Origin: Microlunatus speluncae
Lineage (GTDB): Bacteria; Actinomycetota; Actinomycetes; Propionibacteriales; Propionibacteriaceae
Assembly (NCBI RefSeq): GCF_009299835.1
Contig: NZ_VKCZ01000014.1
Location: 830,119-894,118 of the forward strand
Direction of reading: 5' to 3'
DNA length: 64,000 nucleotides
Below the pieces are notes generated by a model that was given only the letters and a program-made list of their open reading frames with translations, searched no databases and was not told where the DNA came from. The position numbers and the translations under genes are program-made. The first letter of the stretch is position 1, and the number at the start of each line of letters is the position of its first letter. Below are positions 20,756 to 28,574 of the stretch, piece by piece.

Positions 20756-21344
20756 CGATCATGCCGACGGTGACCGCCGCGATCACCACCGCGACCGGCC
20801 CCACCCCATGGGTGGTGACATCCAGGAAGGGGTACGGATACCAGCCGCTGACCGCGCCCTGGACCATGATCAGCACCAGCCAGCCGATCGGCCAGATCAG
20901 GGCCAGCAGGCCGGTCCGGAGGTCGATCCGGGGCCGCGGGCCGAAGGCGATCCAGCACGCCAGGACCAGGATCGGCGCCACCACGTGCAGCAGCTTGTCC
21001 GTGATCAAGGACCAGCCGGTCAGGTCGAGCAGCGGCCGGAGCAGGAACCAGTGCACAATCCCGGTGGTGATCATCCCGACCACGGCGTCCAACCGGAGCA
21101 CCCGCCAGAACGCGCCGTCCCGGTCGGACCGCAACACCAGTGAGACCGCCGCGACGACGGCGAGCACGTTGCTCTGGATGGTGAAATAGAGCACGAACCG
21201 GCGCAGGCGCTCGGGCAGCGAGGGTGGGTTGTCGGTGATCAACACGGAGACGCCCTGGATCACCAGTACCAGTTGCGCGACGATGGCGAAGATCCCCACC
21301 GCCGCCGTCACACCGTGGCCGACCCGGGCCGCGACGCCGTTCAC
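20673..21344 (-). CDS. Pr6Pr family membrane protein
   Basis: A 223-residue integral membrane protein with about six helices and signatures of the FAR-17a/AIG1-like Pr6Pr family (FTIQSNVLAVVAA, GIVHWFLLRPLLDLTGW, DKLLHVVAPILVLACW). The GTG at 21344 overlaps the stop of the upstream methyltransferase (GTGA), indicating translational coupling; the open frame beyond it is the shadow of that gene. The 3' end overlaps the convergent NADH dehydrogenase gene by 83 bp. Eukaryotic relatives hydrolyse fatty-acid esters; the bacterial function is unknown. Confidence 0.8.
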   Translation of the reverse strand: MNGVAARVGHGVTAAVGIFAIVAQLVLVIQGVSVLITDNPPSLPERLRRFVLYFTIQSNVLAVVAAVSLVLRSDRDGAFWRVLRLDAVVGMITTGIVHWFLLRPLLDLTGWSLITDKLLHVVAPILVLACWIAFGPRPRIDLRTGLLALIWPIGWLVLIMVQGAVSGWYPYPFLDVTTHGVGPVAVVIAAVTVGMIVIGLLAAVAERWLPGDRPQPAAPDRRR

Positions 21345-21997
21345 TTGGTGATCACCGCCATCACCCCGGCCCGCCGCTGGAACCGGAAGTCGACCGCCCG
21401 TTCCGTCCACCGGTGACCGGCCGCCCGGACCTCCTCGGCGAGTTCGCCGAGGAAGGGCACGGGATCGCCGGCCCCGCGATGGACCAGCGGATACAGCCGC
21501 ACCTCGCCCCGGCTGACCCGGATCAGTTCGGTGATCGCCGCCGCATGCCAGGCCCGGTCGAGCGGCCCGGCCCAGGTGAACAGCAGATGCGAGCACAGCA
21601 CCAGGTCGAACGCGTCGTCGGCGAACGGCAGCTCCGGCAGTGACGCGGGTCGGTAGCGTTCCGGCCGCGCCGCCCGATCGGCCAGGAACCGCTCGGCCGC
21701 CTCCTGCCGGAGTTGATCACGTCGCTCCGGGGTCCCGTACCAGTCCCAGACGAATTCGTTGCCATGATCAACGGTCATCTTGACGCACTGCGACCGGTCC
21801 GACCGGAGCACCCGGGCGAGCTCCTCGACCGGCCGTTCGTAGGCAGGATCGGTCGCGACCGCCTCCGCCCGGTCCCCCAGCTCGGCGACGAAACTGGACC
21901 CGCCGGCCGCGCAGTCGAGGATTGCCCCGGCGAGATCCGCGTCGGTCAGCTCGAACATGGCCCGGTATTCCGCCAGCGTCCGGGACGAGATCAACAT
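21341..21997 (-). CDS. Class I SAM-dependent methyltransferase
   Basis: A 218-residue Rossmann-fold methyltransferase. Motif I is ILDCAAGGSSFVAEL, motif II EAVATDPAY, and motif IV LPFADDAFDLVLCSHLLF, followed by ELIRVSRGEVRLYPL. The Cys-Ala-Ala-Gly-Gly variant of motif I is slightly unusual. The substrate is unknown. It lies 10 bp downstream of a decayed methyltransferase on the same strand and is coupled to the Pr6Pr membrane protein. Confidence 0.85.
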   Translation of the reverse strand: MLISSRTLAEYRAMFELTDADLAGAILDCAAGGSSFVAELGDRAEAVATDPAYERPVEELARVLRSDRSQCVKMTVDHGNEFVWDWYGTPERRDQLRQEAAERFLADRAARPERYRPASLPELPFADDAFDLVLCSHLLFTWAGPLDRAWHAAAITELIRVSRGEVRLYPLVHRGAGDPVPFLGELAEEVRAAGHRWTERAVDFRFQRRAGVMAVITK

Positions 21998-22007
21998 GAT
22001 GCCGACG

Positions 22008-22535
22008 CTATACCCGGGAAGCGACGACTCTGCTGAAGCCGAGCAACCGTCCTTGATCGGCCCGCAGCATCTCGGCGTCCGGTTCGAAGCCCTTGCCGAC
22101 CAGGTCGCAGGCCTCCAACCAGGTCAGCCAATCCCGCCAACCCTCGTCGATCATCCCGATCCGGCCGCCCGGAGCGAGGAACCTCAAGCAGTACGGCAGA
22201 TGCCGGACATCGGTGCCGAAGTAGGCGTAAGCGTCGATGCTGATAATCAGGTCGAAGAATCCGTCCGCAACGGCAGGCTCCGTGCATCACTGTCCAACGG
22301 ATGCACCCGGCCGGCCAGGCCGGCCTCCTGGATTCGTTGCCAGTTGTCCGTGGCCGAGGTCCAGCACCCGCAGCCCAGACTTGATCGACATCACGTTCGT
22401 CAACACCTCGGCCAACCAGAGCGGATGCGGACCCATCAGGTTCGCCACGATCCAGTGCGGGTCGTAGCGCGCGGTGCGCGGATAGCGATCATTGCGCAAC
22501 GCGGTGGTGAGGTCGTCGGCGATCACCCCCGGCAC
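22008..22535 (-). pseudogene. Frameshifted SAM-dependent methyltransferase remnant
   Basis: No single frame spans the region, but pieces in different frames align with one methyltransferase. The 5' part, up to about 22287, reads RYDPHWIVANLMGPHPLWLAEVL then GLRVLDLGHG. After a disrupted middle, another frame reads VADGFFDLIISIDAYAYFGTD, RFLAPGGRIGMIDEGW and ends VVASRV-stop at 22008. Motif I ends in GHG with Gln where GCG is expected, and part of the central sheet is missing. At least one frameshift and an internal deletion are needed. The intact methyltransferase next door is not an obvious close copy. Confidence 0.7.
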
Positions 22536-22579
22536 CCTGCCAGGTTCCTGTGGCCATCGCGATTGATTTGTGCGCCCGG

Positions 22580-22660
22580 TCAGTCGCGGACGGCCACGAC
22601 CAGGTCGGCCCCGCGACTGGAGGCGACCAGCACCCCGGGGTAGTCGAACTCGGATCGTCT
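22580..22660 (-). pseudogene. Possible C-terminal gene remnant
   Basis: A short minus-strand frame reads EFDYPGVLVASSRGADLVVAVRD and then stop, with strongly biased high-GC codon use typical of real genes here. It has no credible start and lies between the methyltransferase pseudogene and the divergent phosphotransferase. It may be the end of a deleted gene. The rest of 22536-22727 shows no gene. Confidence 0.25.
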
Positions 22661-22727
22661 CACGGGAGTAGAACGTTGATCGGATCCCTGGTGCACGGTC
22701 GCTCAGCAGCCCGTAGCGTGATCATCC

Positions 22728-23558
22728 GTGACGGATGCGAACGAGATCCTTGCCGCTGTCGTAGCCGCGGCCGCGCCGGGGGCCCGGATCGCGAGCGTGG
22801 CACCGTATCGGTGCGCACCACTCCCGTTCCCGGCGAAGCTGACCCTCGACACCGACGACGGACCGGTTGACTGGGTGGTGAAGGTCGTCGCCGACCCGGT
22901 TCCGCTGCAGCTCGAATCGGCCACGTTGCGGGCCCTGGCCGAGCTCGGCGCGATGGGCTTCGCGATTCCGCGCGTGCTGGCCGGGCCGATCCCGACCACC
23001 GCCGCGGCCGGTTCGTTACACGCTCTTGTGCTGAGCGTCGCACCGGGGCGCGTGCTGCCGTGGATCGGAGTGGCCGAGGTCGCCTCGGCTGACCGGACCT
23101 GCCGACTGCTGTTCGACGCCATCGACCGGCTGCACCGGTTGACCCCTCGGGTCGCCGCCCATCCCTTCGCCGCCGATCTGCCGGAGCGGACCCTCGACGA
23201 CGAGCTGGCGGCTGCGGCCCGGCGGGTGAGCCCGTGGACCGGGACCCGGGTGATGAGCGAGGCCCTGGCGGTGCTGCACGAAGTGGTGCCGCGGCATCGC
23301 CGGCCCCTCGTCTTCTCCAACGGCGACTACAACCCGCTCAACGTCCTGGCCGACGAGACGGGTCTGATCTCCTGGGTCGACTTCGAGCTCGCCTGCTTCG
23401 AGGATCCCCTGATCGGGCTGCCCAAGTTTCAGTTCTGGGCCGATGACGGCGGCTGGAGTCTCGGATCGAAGGACTCCCCCGTCGACAGTCCGCCGACGAG
23501 GATGATCACCCAGATCGAGCGGGCCACCCGACTGCTCCGGCGGGATGATCACCGATGA
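22728..23558 (+). CDS. APH-like phosphotransferase
   Basis: A 276-residue kinase-fold protein of the aminoglycoside/choline phosphotransferase (APH) superfamily. The catalytic loop is FSNGDYNPLNVL (usual form HGDxxxxN, with Asn replacing His) and the metal-binding Asp is in ISWVDFELA. An ATP-binding Lys is likely in VDWVVKVV. Start GTG at 22728. The stop overlaps the next gene's ATG, so it forms a pair with the GNAT acetyltransferase. It could phosphorylate a small molecule; resistance to an aminoglycoside is possible but unproven. Confidence 0.8.
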   Translation: MTDANEILAAVVAAAAPGARIASVAPYRCAPLPFPAKLTLDTDDGPVDWVVKVVADPVPLQLESATLRALAELGAMGFAIPRVLAGPIPTTAAAGSLHALVLSVAPGRVLPWIGVAEVASADRTCRLLFDAIDRLHRLTPRVAAHPFAADLPERTLDDELAAAARRVSPWTGTRVMSEALAVLHEVVPRHRRPLVFSNGDYNPLNVLADETGLISWVDFELACFEDPLIGLPKFQFWADDGGWSLGSKDSPVDSPPTRMITQIERATRLLRRDDHR

Positions 23559-24070
23559 ACCGGCCGGGACCGGTCGTCCGCGCCGCCGAGCTCGAAGACG
23601 TACCGGCGGTGCGGCGGTTCGGTGAAACCCAGGTGTTCGCGCATTACGCGGCCTTGATCGACAGCGACACAGCGACCGCCCAGGTCGACAGCTGGTGGAA
23701 CGAGGCGTACCTCAACGCCGCCGTGGCAGCGAACACGCTGGTCGTCGCCGCGGACGAAGGTCGGGTCATCGGCGTCGGGCAATCCGGGCTCGCCGGGGCC
23801 GACCACGTGATCTACAAGCTGTACGTGCACGCGGACCATCGTGGTCACGGTCTGGGGCCGCGGCTGATCGACGCGCTGATCCAGCAGCTGCCCGCCGACG
23901 TGATTCGCTTGTACGTCGAGCAATTCGTCGCCAACGAACGTGCCGGTGCGTTCTATCAGCGCGAGGGATTCACTGTGCAGCGGATCGAACCCAGCTCGTC
24001 CGGTGATCCGGCACTGGCGCAGGTCTGGCGGGTCCGCAGGCTGAAGGACGGCCGGACCGCTGGCTGCTGA
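23555..24070 (+). CDS. GNAT family N-acetyltransferase
   Basis: A 171-residue acetyltransferase. The acetyl-CoA binding motif A is IYKLYVHADHRGHGLGPRLIDALI (R/Q-x-x-G-x-G/A form RGHGLG), followed by motif B LYVEQFVANERAGAFYQREGFTV. It begins with the ATGA overlap on the phosphotransferase gene, so both are co-translated. The substrate, a small molecule or protein amine, is unknown. Confidence 0.88.
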   Translation: MNRPGPVVRAAELEDVPAVRRFGETQVFAHYAALIDSDTATAQVDSWWNEAYLNAAVAANTLVVAADEGRVIGVGQSGLAGADHVIYKLYVHADHRGHGLGPRLIDALIQQLPADVIRLYVEQFVANERAGAFYQREGFTVQRIEPSSSGDPALAQVWRVRRLKDGRTAGC

Positions 24071-24117
24071 ACTGATCAGAGGCCAGACGGGCTTTGCCCT
24101 TCGACTGGCTCAGGTGC

Positions 24118-25626
24118 TTAGTCGGCCAGGGCCTGGTTGGGGGCGGCTGCTTGCCAGATGGTGTGGGCGAACGGGCCGGGACCAAGATCATGGGTGCCGG
24201 AATGGTTGGTCAGGTAGACGTCCCCGTGGGGTGCCCGGAACAGGATCACGCCGGGGTCGGGTTGTCGACGCTGCCACCCACCATGAGTCACGGCCCGATG
24301 CTCGGTTCGGGTGTCGGGGGCCAGGTTGTCGATCCGGGTCTGGCCCGGCGGCCCACCACGATGCGGGGGAACGAACGGCTGCACATGATCAAGATCGAAC
24401 CCGCCGGTGGCGGTGGACCAGGGGAAACTGCTGCCGGGTTGCCGCAACCGCAGGTAACGGCGGTGCCGGTCGGGAATCTCGTAGGAATCGACCGGCGGCG
24501 GAGTGTCGTTGAGATCGATCACTGGCCGCACCCGGACCCGGGTATGGCCGAGCCAGTCCTGCACGACGCCCATCGTGGTCGGCTTGATCCCCGGCACCCG
24601 ACAAACCCCGTGACCCTTCTCCAACGACTCCGCCGCAACATGCACCACCAGGTGGGCGATCGGCAACAGCTTCGTCAGATCCAACCGTTCAAGCATCCGC
24701 CGGACGGCGGTCTGGAAGATCACCGACTCGACATCGACCGCGGACGGTCGGTCGCGGAGAGCGGGATGGACCTCGGATTCCTCGACCGGACCGCCCGTCT
24801 CGGCCACGATCTCCGCCACTGCCGACGCCAACTCTTCATCGAACAGTTCCGGCTGCCGGTGCCGGGCGCGGAGTTCGGCCGCTCGGAGATCATCACCCAG
24901 CAGGGCCAACGCTTCGGCGCGGCGTTCGTCGGCGCTGCCGGTCTCCACCGGGAGGTAGCCGGCGAGTTCCTCGACCGTGGCGTAGAGCCGGTTGGTCTTC
25001 ACCGCCTCGATCCGGCCGTGGATGCTGCGCATCCCGTCCTCATCGACCCGGCCCAACCAGACCCCGCGTTCCTTCTTCCGCCGCCCGATCAGTTTCTCGT
25101 AGTGTTCGGGATCGACCGTGCGGACCGCCGCCAACACCCGGTTCTCCAACTTGGTGAAGGGCACCACCCCGGCGAACCGGGCCACCTCGGCATCAACCAG
25201 CCGCGCCTGGTCGAAGAGCAGGCCGCGGGTCAGGCGGGCGATCTTGCCGCCCTGCCAACCCAACAACTCCCCCCGCAGGACTTTCCCCCACAAGAGCGGG
25301 AACCGGTGCCGCAGATCCAACGCGTCACCGATGAAGAACAACCCCGCCCCGGTGCTCTTACCGATCTTCACACAGAAATCGACCATCGCCAGATCGTTCA
25401 CCTCCGGCGTCCCGTCCCCACCCGGACGAACCCCACGCGCCGCCCCCGGCAACCCCAGTTGGTCGGGATGGATCGAGTCGGCCGGGAACCGGTCCGCCCA
25501 CTCCGCCGCCAACACCAACAGTTGGTTCTGCGCCATGACCTGGGCCCGTTGCGCGGCGGCGGCCGCGTCAAGGATCCCGCGGGCATCCAACCCCGCAGCA
25601 CACCCCTCCAACGATCCCTCGAACAT
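24118..25626 (-). CDS. DUF222/13E12-type HNH endonuclease
   Basis: About 502 residues from the ATG at 25626 (MFEGSLEG); an earlier start at 25656 is also open. It has a long helical DUF222 region and a C-terminal HNH motif: GGFDLDHVQPFVPPHRGG, then RIDNLAPDTRTEHRAVTHGGW. This is the repetitive 13E12 family, present in many copies in actinobacterial genomes and often associated with mobile DNA. It probably cuts DNA; target and role are unknown. It converges on the GNAT gene. Confidence 0.88.
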   Translation of the reverse strand: MFEGSLEGCAAGLDARGILDAAAAAQRAQVMAQNQLLVLAAEWADRFPADSIHPDQLGLPGAARGVRPGGDGTPEVNDLAMVDFCVKIGKSTGAGLFFIGDALDLRHRFPLLWGKVLRGELLGWQGGKIARLTRGLLFDQARLVDAEVARFAGVVPFTKLENRVLAAVRTVDPEHYEKLIGRRKKERGVWLGRVDEDGMRSIHGRIEAVKTNRLYATVEELAGYLPVETGSADERRAEALALLGDDLRAAELRARHRQPELFDEELASAVAEIVAETGGPVEESEVHPALRDRPSAVDVESVIFQTAVRRMLERLDLTKLLPIAHLVVHVAAESLEKGHGVCRVPGIKPTTMGVVQDWLGHTRVRVRPVIDLNDTPPPVDSYEIPDRHRRYLRLRQPGSSFPWSTATGGFDLDHVQPFVPPHRGGPPGQTRIDNLAPDTRTEHRAVTHGGWQRRQPDPGVILFRAPHGDVYLTNHSGTHDLGPGPFAHTIWQAAAPNQALAD

Positions 25627-25708
25627 GTGTTCGATTCTATCCCACCACGCCCACAATCACAGCAAAACAAGGAAAAAGCAGGGTGATGTCCCCGTCGCCA
25701 AGGCCGGG

Positions 25709-26257
25709 TCAGGTGAGGAACTCGATCAAGGTCCGGATCGTCGACTCGGTCGGGTCGGAGGCATTCAGGCGCAGGTCGGGTGGACGTGACGCTTCGGAGA
25801 GTCCCTGTCGGAAAGTGGCCGCGAGATGATCTTCGCGGTCGGCGACGCGGGTGCCCCAGCGGCGGTCGCGGTCGGCCAGGCGACGGCGTTGTTCGACCGG
25901 ATCGAGGTCCAGCAGGAAGAGTCGATCGCACAGCGGATGCGGCCGCATCCCGTCCAAGACCATGATCGGCGCCGTCGCGATCGGCAGGCCACCGTGCGGC
26001 GAGCGCCAGCGCATCGAGTCGAAGTCGCAGGCCGGCGTGCTCCGACGTTCCCCGACCTCGGTCAGGGCCTTGTCGACGGTTGCCCAGTCGTAGCCGAAGG
26101 GACGGGCCAGGAATTCTGCCATCGACGTCCCGGCGGCGCGCGGCACGAAGAAGTAGTCCACCGGGACCCGCGCGAACAGATCGGGGCGCTCCTCCTCGAG
26201 CCGCTTGGCCAGCGTCGACTTCCCCGAGCCGGCCGGACCCATCAGACAGACGATCAC
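25709..26257 (-). CDS. P-loop kinase (uridine/adenylate kinase-like AAA protein)
   Basis: A 182-residue P-loop NTPase. Walker A is GPAGSGKSTLA at residues 7-17, a Walker-B-like strand is IMVLDGMRPHPLCD, and the lid-like segment DPVEQRRRLADRDRRWG is Arg-rich. The overall pattern matches small-molecule or nucleoside kinases. It starts 31 bp after the end of the kinase-like gene on the same strand. Substrate unknown. Confidence 0.75.
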   Translation of the reverse strand: MIVCLMGPAGSGKSTLAKRLEEERPDLFARVPVDYFFVPRAAGTSMAEFLARPFGYDWATVDKALTEVGERRSTPACDFDSMRWRSPHGGLPIATAPIMVLDGMRPHPLCDRLFLLDLDPVEQRRRLADRDRRWGTRVADREDHLAATFRQGLSEASRPPDLRLNASDPTESTIRTLIEFLT

Positions 26258-26288
26258 GGATGGTAGCCAAGCAGATGGGAGCCGTGGC

Positions 26289-27362
26289 TCAGTCGACCGG
26301 GACCTCCGCCGCCCGCAGCAGTTCGCCCAGCCGGGCGTCGCCGAAGCGAGTGTTCTTCCGCCGATTCTTCTGCAATGTGATGAAGAAGTCGATCATGAAC
26401 TCGATGATCGCGCGATACCTGATGACCGACTCGATCACCGCCGGATGAGCGACCCCGGCGAGCCGCTCGGCGCCGCGCACCAATCCCAGCTCGATCGCAA
26501 GATTGTCGTCACCGGCGGCACCCACCAGAGCCCGTGCCTGTTGCTGTTCAGCGGTCGGCAGCGATCGATACCAGCGCATCAGTTGCGGCCCGAATCCGTA
26601 CAGGATCTCGCCCAGGTCGAACAGCCGGTGCCGGTCGAGGAACTCGCGCTCGCGCGCGGTCAACGAGAATCTCCCGTCCAGCGCCAGCCCGAAGTCGGTC
26701 AGGTAGACGCGATCGCCGTCCGTCATGATGTTGCCGAGGTGCGCATCGAAGTGCACGATTCCCTGGTCCCGCAGGAATGCCGTCGTGTCGCACAGCTGCC
26801 CGATCAGCCGCGGGGTGTCCTCCGGATGCTCCAGCAGCCAGTCCGCCAGTGGATGAGCCAGGTGTTCGAGGAAGATCATCGCCTCGTGCGTCCCGCCGGC
26901 GCGCTCGGTCAGGAACCGCTCGATGCCCCGGCTGGAGTTCCAGTACCGGACGTACCGTTCAAGATCAGCCGGTCCCGTCGACGCCCGTCCGGCACGCCGA
27001 ACCACCCGCACGTGATAGGCGAGCGGAAAGGTGGCGACGGCGTCGGCGAGGACCTGATTCGACAGCTTGAGATAGGTGATGATCTCCCGCCACGCCCCGA
27101 ACCCCGCTGACCCGATCCCGTATTGGTAGCAGGTCGGCAGCCGGTAGTGGTTCCGGGTGGAGTAGGGCCGCGCCAACTCCAACTCGGTCAACGGAATGAT
27201 CTTGACGAAGACGGGCTCACCGGCCACCTCGACCGTCCGGACGCTGCCCCAGCCCGGCGTGCCGGCTGGATTCCCCACCAGCACCCGCAGGGCATCGTCG
27301 TCGTGGTGGGCGAGCTCGGTGCTGATCTTCGCGTAGCGTGCCCGCCGGAGCGCCGAATCCAT
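26289..27362 (-). CDS. Protein-kinase-like phosphotransferase
   Basis: A 357-residue protein with the kinase fold. The ATP-site Lys is in EPVFVKIIPL, the catalytic loop is GIVHFDAHLGNIM (HxDxxxxN) and the metal-binding DFG is in VYLTDFGLALDGR. A central EHLAHPLADWLLEHPED segment matches the hinge region. The activation loop is short, so it may act on a small molecule or a lipid rather than a protein. It may be co-transcribed with the downstream P-loop kinase. Biological role unknown. Confidence 0.75.
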   Translation of the reverse strand: MDSALRRARYAKISTELAHHDDDALRVLVGNPAGTPGWGSVRTVEVAGEPVFVKIIPLTELELARPYSTRNHYRLPTCYQYGIGSAGFGAWREIITYLKLSNQVLADAVATFPLAYHVRVVRRAGRASTGPADLERYVRYWNSSRGIERFLTERAGGTHEAMIFLEHLAHPLADWLLEHPEDTPRLIGQLCDTTAFLRDQGIVHFDAHLGNIMTDGDRVYLTDFGLALDGRFSLTAREREFLDRHRLFDLGEILYGFGPQLMRWYRSLPTAEQQQARALVGAAGDDNLAIELGLVRGAERLAGVAHPAVIESVIRYRAIIEFMIDFFITLQKNRRKNTRFGDARLGELLRAAEVPVD

Positions 27363-27371
27363 CCCCGTACG

Positions 27372-28574
27372 TTAGTCGGCCGGCGCCGGCTCCAGGATGG
27401 CGACGCACTCGACGTGGTGCGTCATCGGGAACAGGTCGAACGCCCGCAACGAGACCGGGCGGTAGCCGCGATCGCCGAAGTAGGCCAGGTCGCGGGCCAG
27501 GGCGGCCGGATCGCAGGCGACATAGGCGATCGCGCGCGGCTGTCGCCGTGCCACCGCGGCGACGACCCGACGGCCGGCTCCCACCCGAGGCGGGTCCAGG
27601 ACGACCAGGTCGACCTGATCGGGCAGACCGCCGCGAGCCTTCGGCCGCTCCAGCACCCGCTCCACCGACCCGGCGACGAACCGGGCCCGCCGGCCCACAT
27701 CGGCCAGGTTGCGACGGGCCGAGGCTACGGCCGGCTTCGAGCCCTCGACCCCGGTCACCGGGCCGCAACCATGATCAACCAGTGCGGCCGCGAACAAGCC
27801 CACCCCGCAGTAAAGGTCGAAAGCGGACTCGCCGCGGCGCGGAGCCAGCCCGGTGATCACCGCTTCGGACAGCAGCCGCGGCGCGGCCGGATGTGCCTGC
27901 CAGAAGCCATCCACCCCGACCGTGAACTCGCGATCACCGGCACGCTCCAGCACGGTGCCGGCCGGATGGTGTTCGGAGGCCCAGACGGTGCCGCCGGCCG
28001 CGGCCACGCCGATGATCGAGTCCGCACCCTCCGGCACCCGCGGCGGTACGGCGATCGACGGCGCGGCGATCCGGCAGCCATCGGCCGGCAGCATGATCAC
28101 CCGGTCCGACCGATGGGCCCGCAGCCCGAAGCTGTCGTCCGCCGAATCCTGATCGGGCCCGGCGTGATACCGCATCCGGCTCCGCCAGCCCAGGCCATCC
28201 GGATCCCCGCCGGCGGGCTCGACCTCACCGGTCCAGTCGAGGTCGGCCAGGCGCAGCAACTGCTCCGCCACGACGGCGCGTTTCAGCTCCCGCTGAGTGG
28301 CCGGGTCGGCGTGCTGGAAGTCGCAGCCACCGCAGCGGCCCGGGCCCGCGATCGGGCACGGCGGCTGGACCCGTCCCGGCCCCGGATCGAGGATCTGCAC
28401 CGCGTCCCCGCGCCAGTAACGATCATGACTGCGATCGGTGATCTTGATCATCACCCGCTCCCCCGGCAGCGCGTGCCGGACGAAGATCACCCGGCCCTGA
28501 TCACGGACCACGCAGTGGCCGCCATGTGCCACCGGCCCGACATCGGCCGGGCCGACCAACTCCTCGGCCGGCAT
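27372..28574 (-). CDS. TrmA/RlmD-type RNA (uracil-C5) methyltransferase
   Basis: About 400 residues from the ATG at 28574 (MPAEELVGPADVGPVAHGGHCVVR). An N-terminal TRAM domain (GHCVVRDQGRVIFVRHALPGERV) is followed by a cysteine cluster for an Fe-S centre (CPIAGPGRCGGCDFQH) and a C-terminal Rossmann methyltransferase: motif I AFDLYCGVGLFAAAL, motif IV VVLDPPRVGAG and catalytic Cys in YVACDPAALARDL. It methylates a uridine in rRNA or tRNA; the exact target is not determinable. Its start overlaps the permease stop (TGATG). The same order is known around ceoBC in mycobacteria. Confidence 0.9.
   Translation of the reverse strand: MPAEELVGPADVGPVAHGGHCVVRDQGRVIFVRHALPGERVMIKITDRSHDRYWRGDAVQILDPGPGRVQPPCPIAGPGRCGGCDFQHADPATQRELKRAVVAEQLLRLADLDWTGEVEPAGGDPDGLGWRSRMRYHAGPDQDSADDSFGLRAHRSDRVIMLPADGCRIAAPSIAVPPRVPEGADSIIGVAAAGGTVWASEHHPAGTVLERAGDREFTVGVDGFWQAHPAAPRLLSEAVITGLAPRRGESAFDLYCGVGLFAAALVDHGCGPVTGVEGSKPAVASARRNLADVGRRARFVAGSVERVLERPKARGGLPDQVDLVVLDPPRVGAGRRVVAAVARRQPRAIAYVACDPAALARDLAYFGDRGYRPVSLRAFDLFPMTHHVECVAILEPAPAD

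Noticed and set aside
24071..24117. Terminator between the GNAT and HNH genes
   Set aside because: Only a 4-bp GGGC/GCCC stem can be drawn, which is too weak to support.
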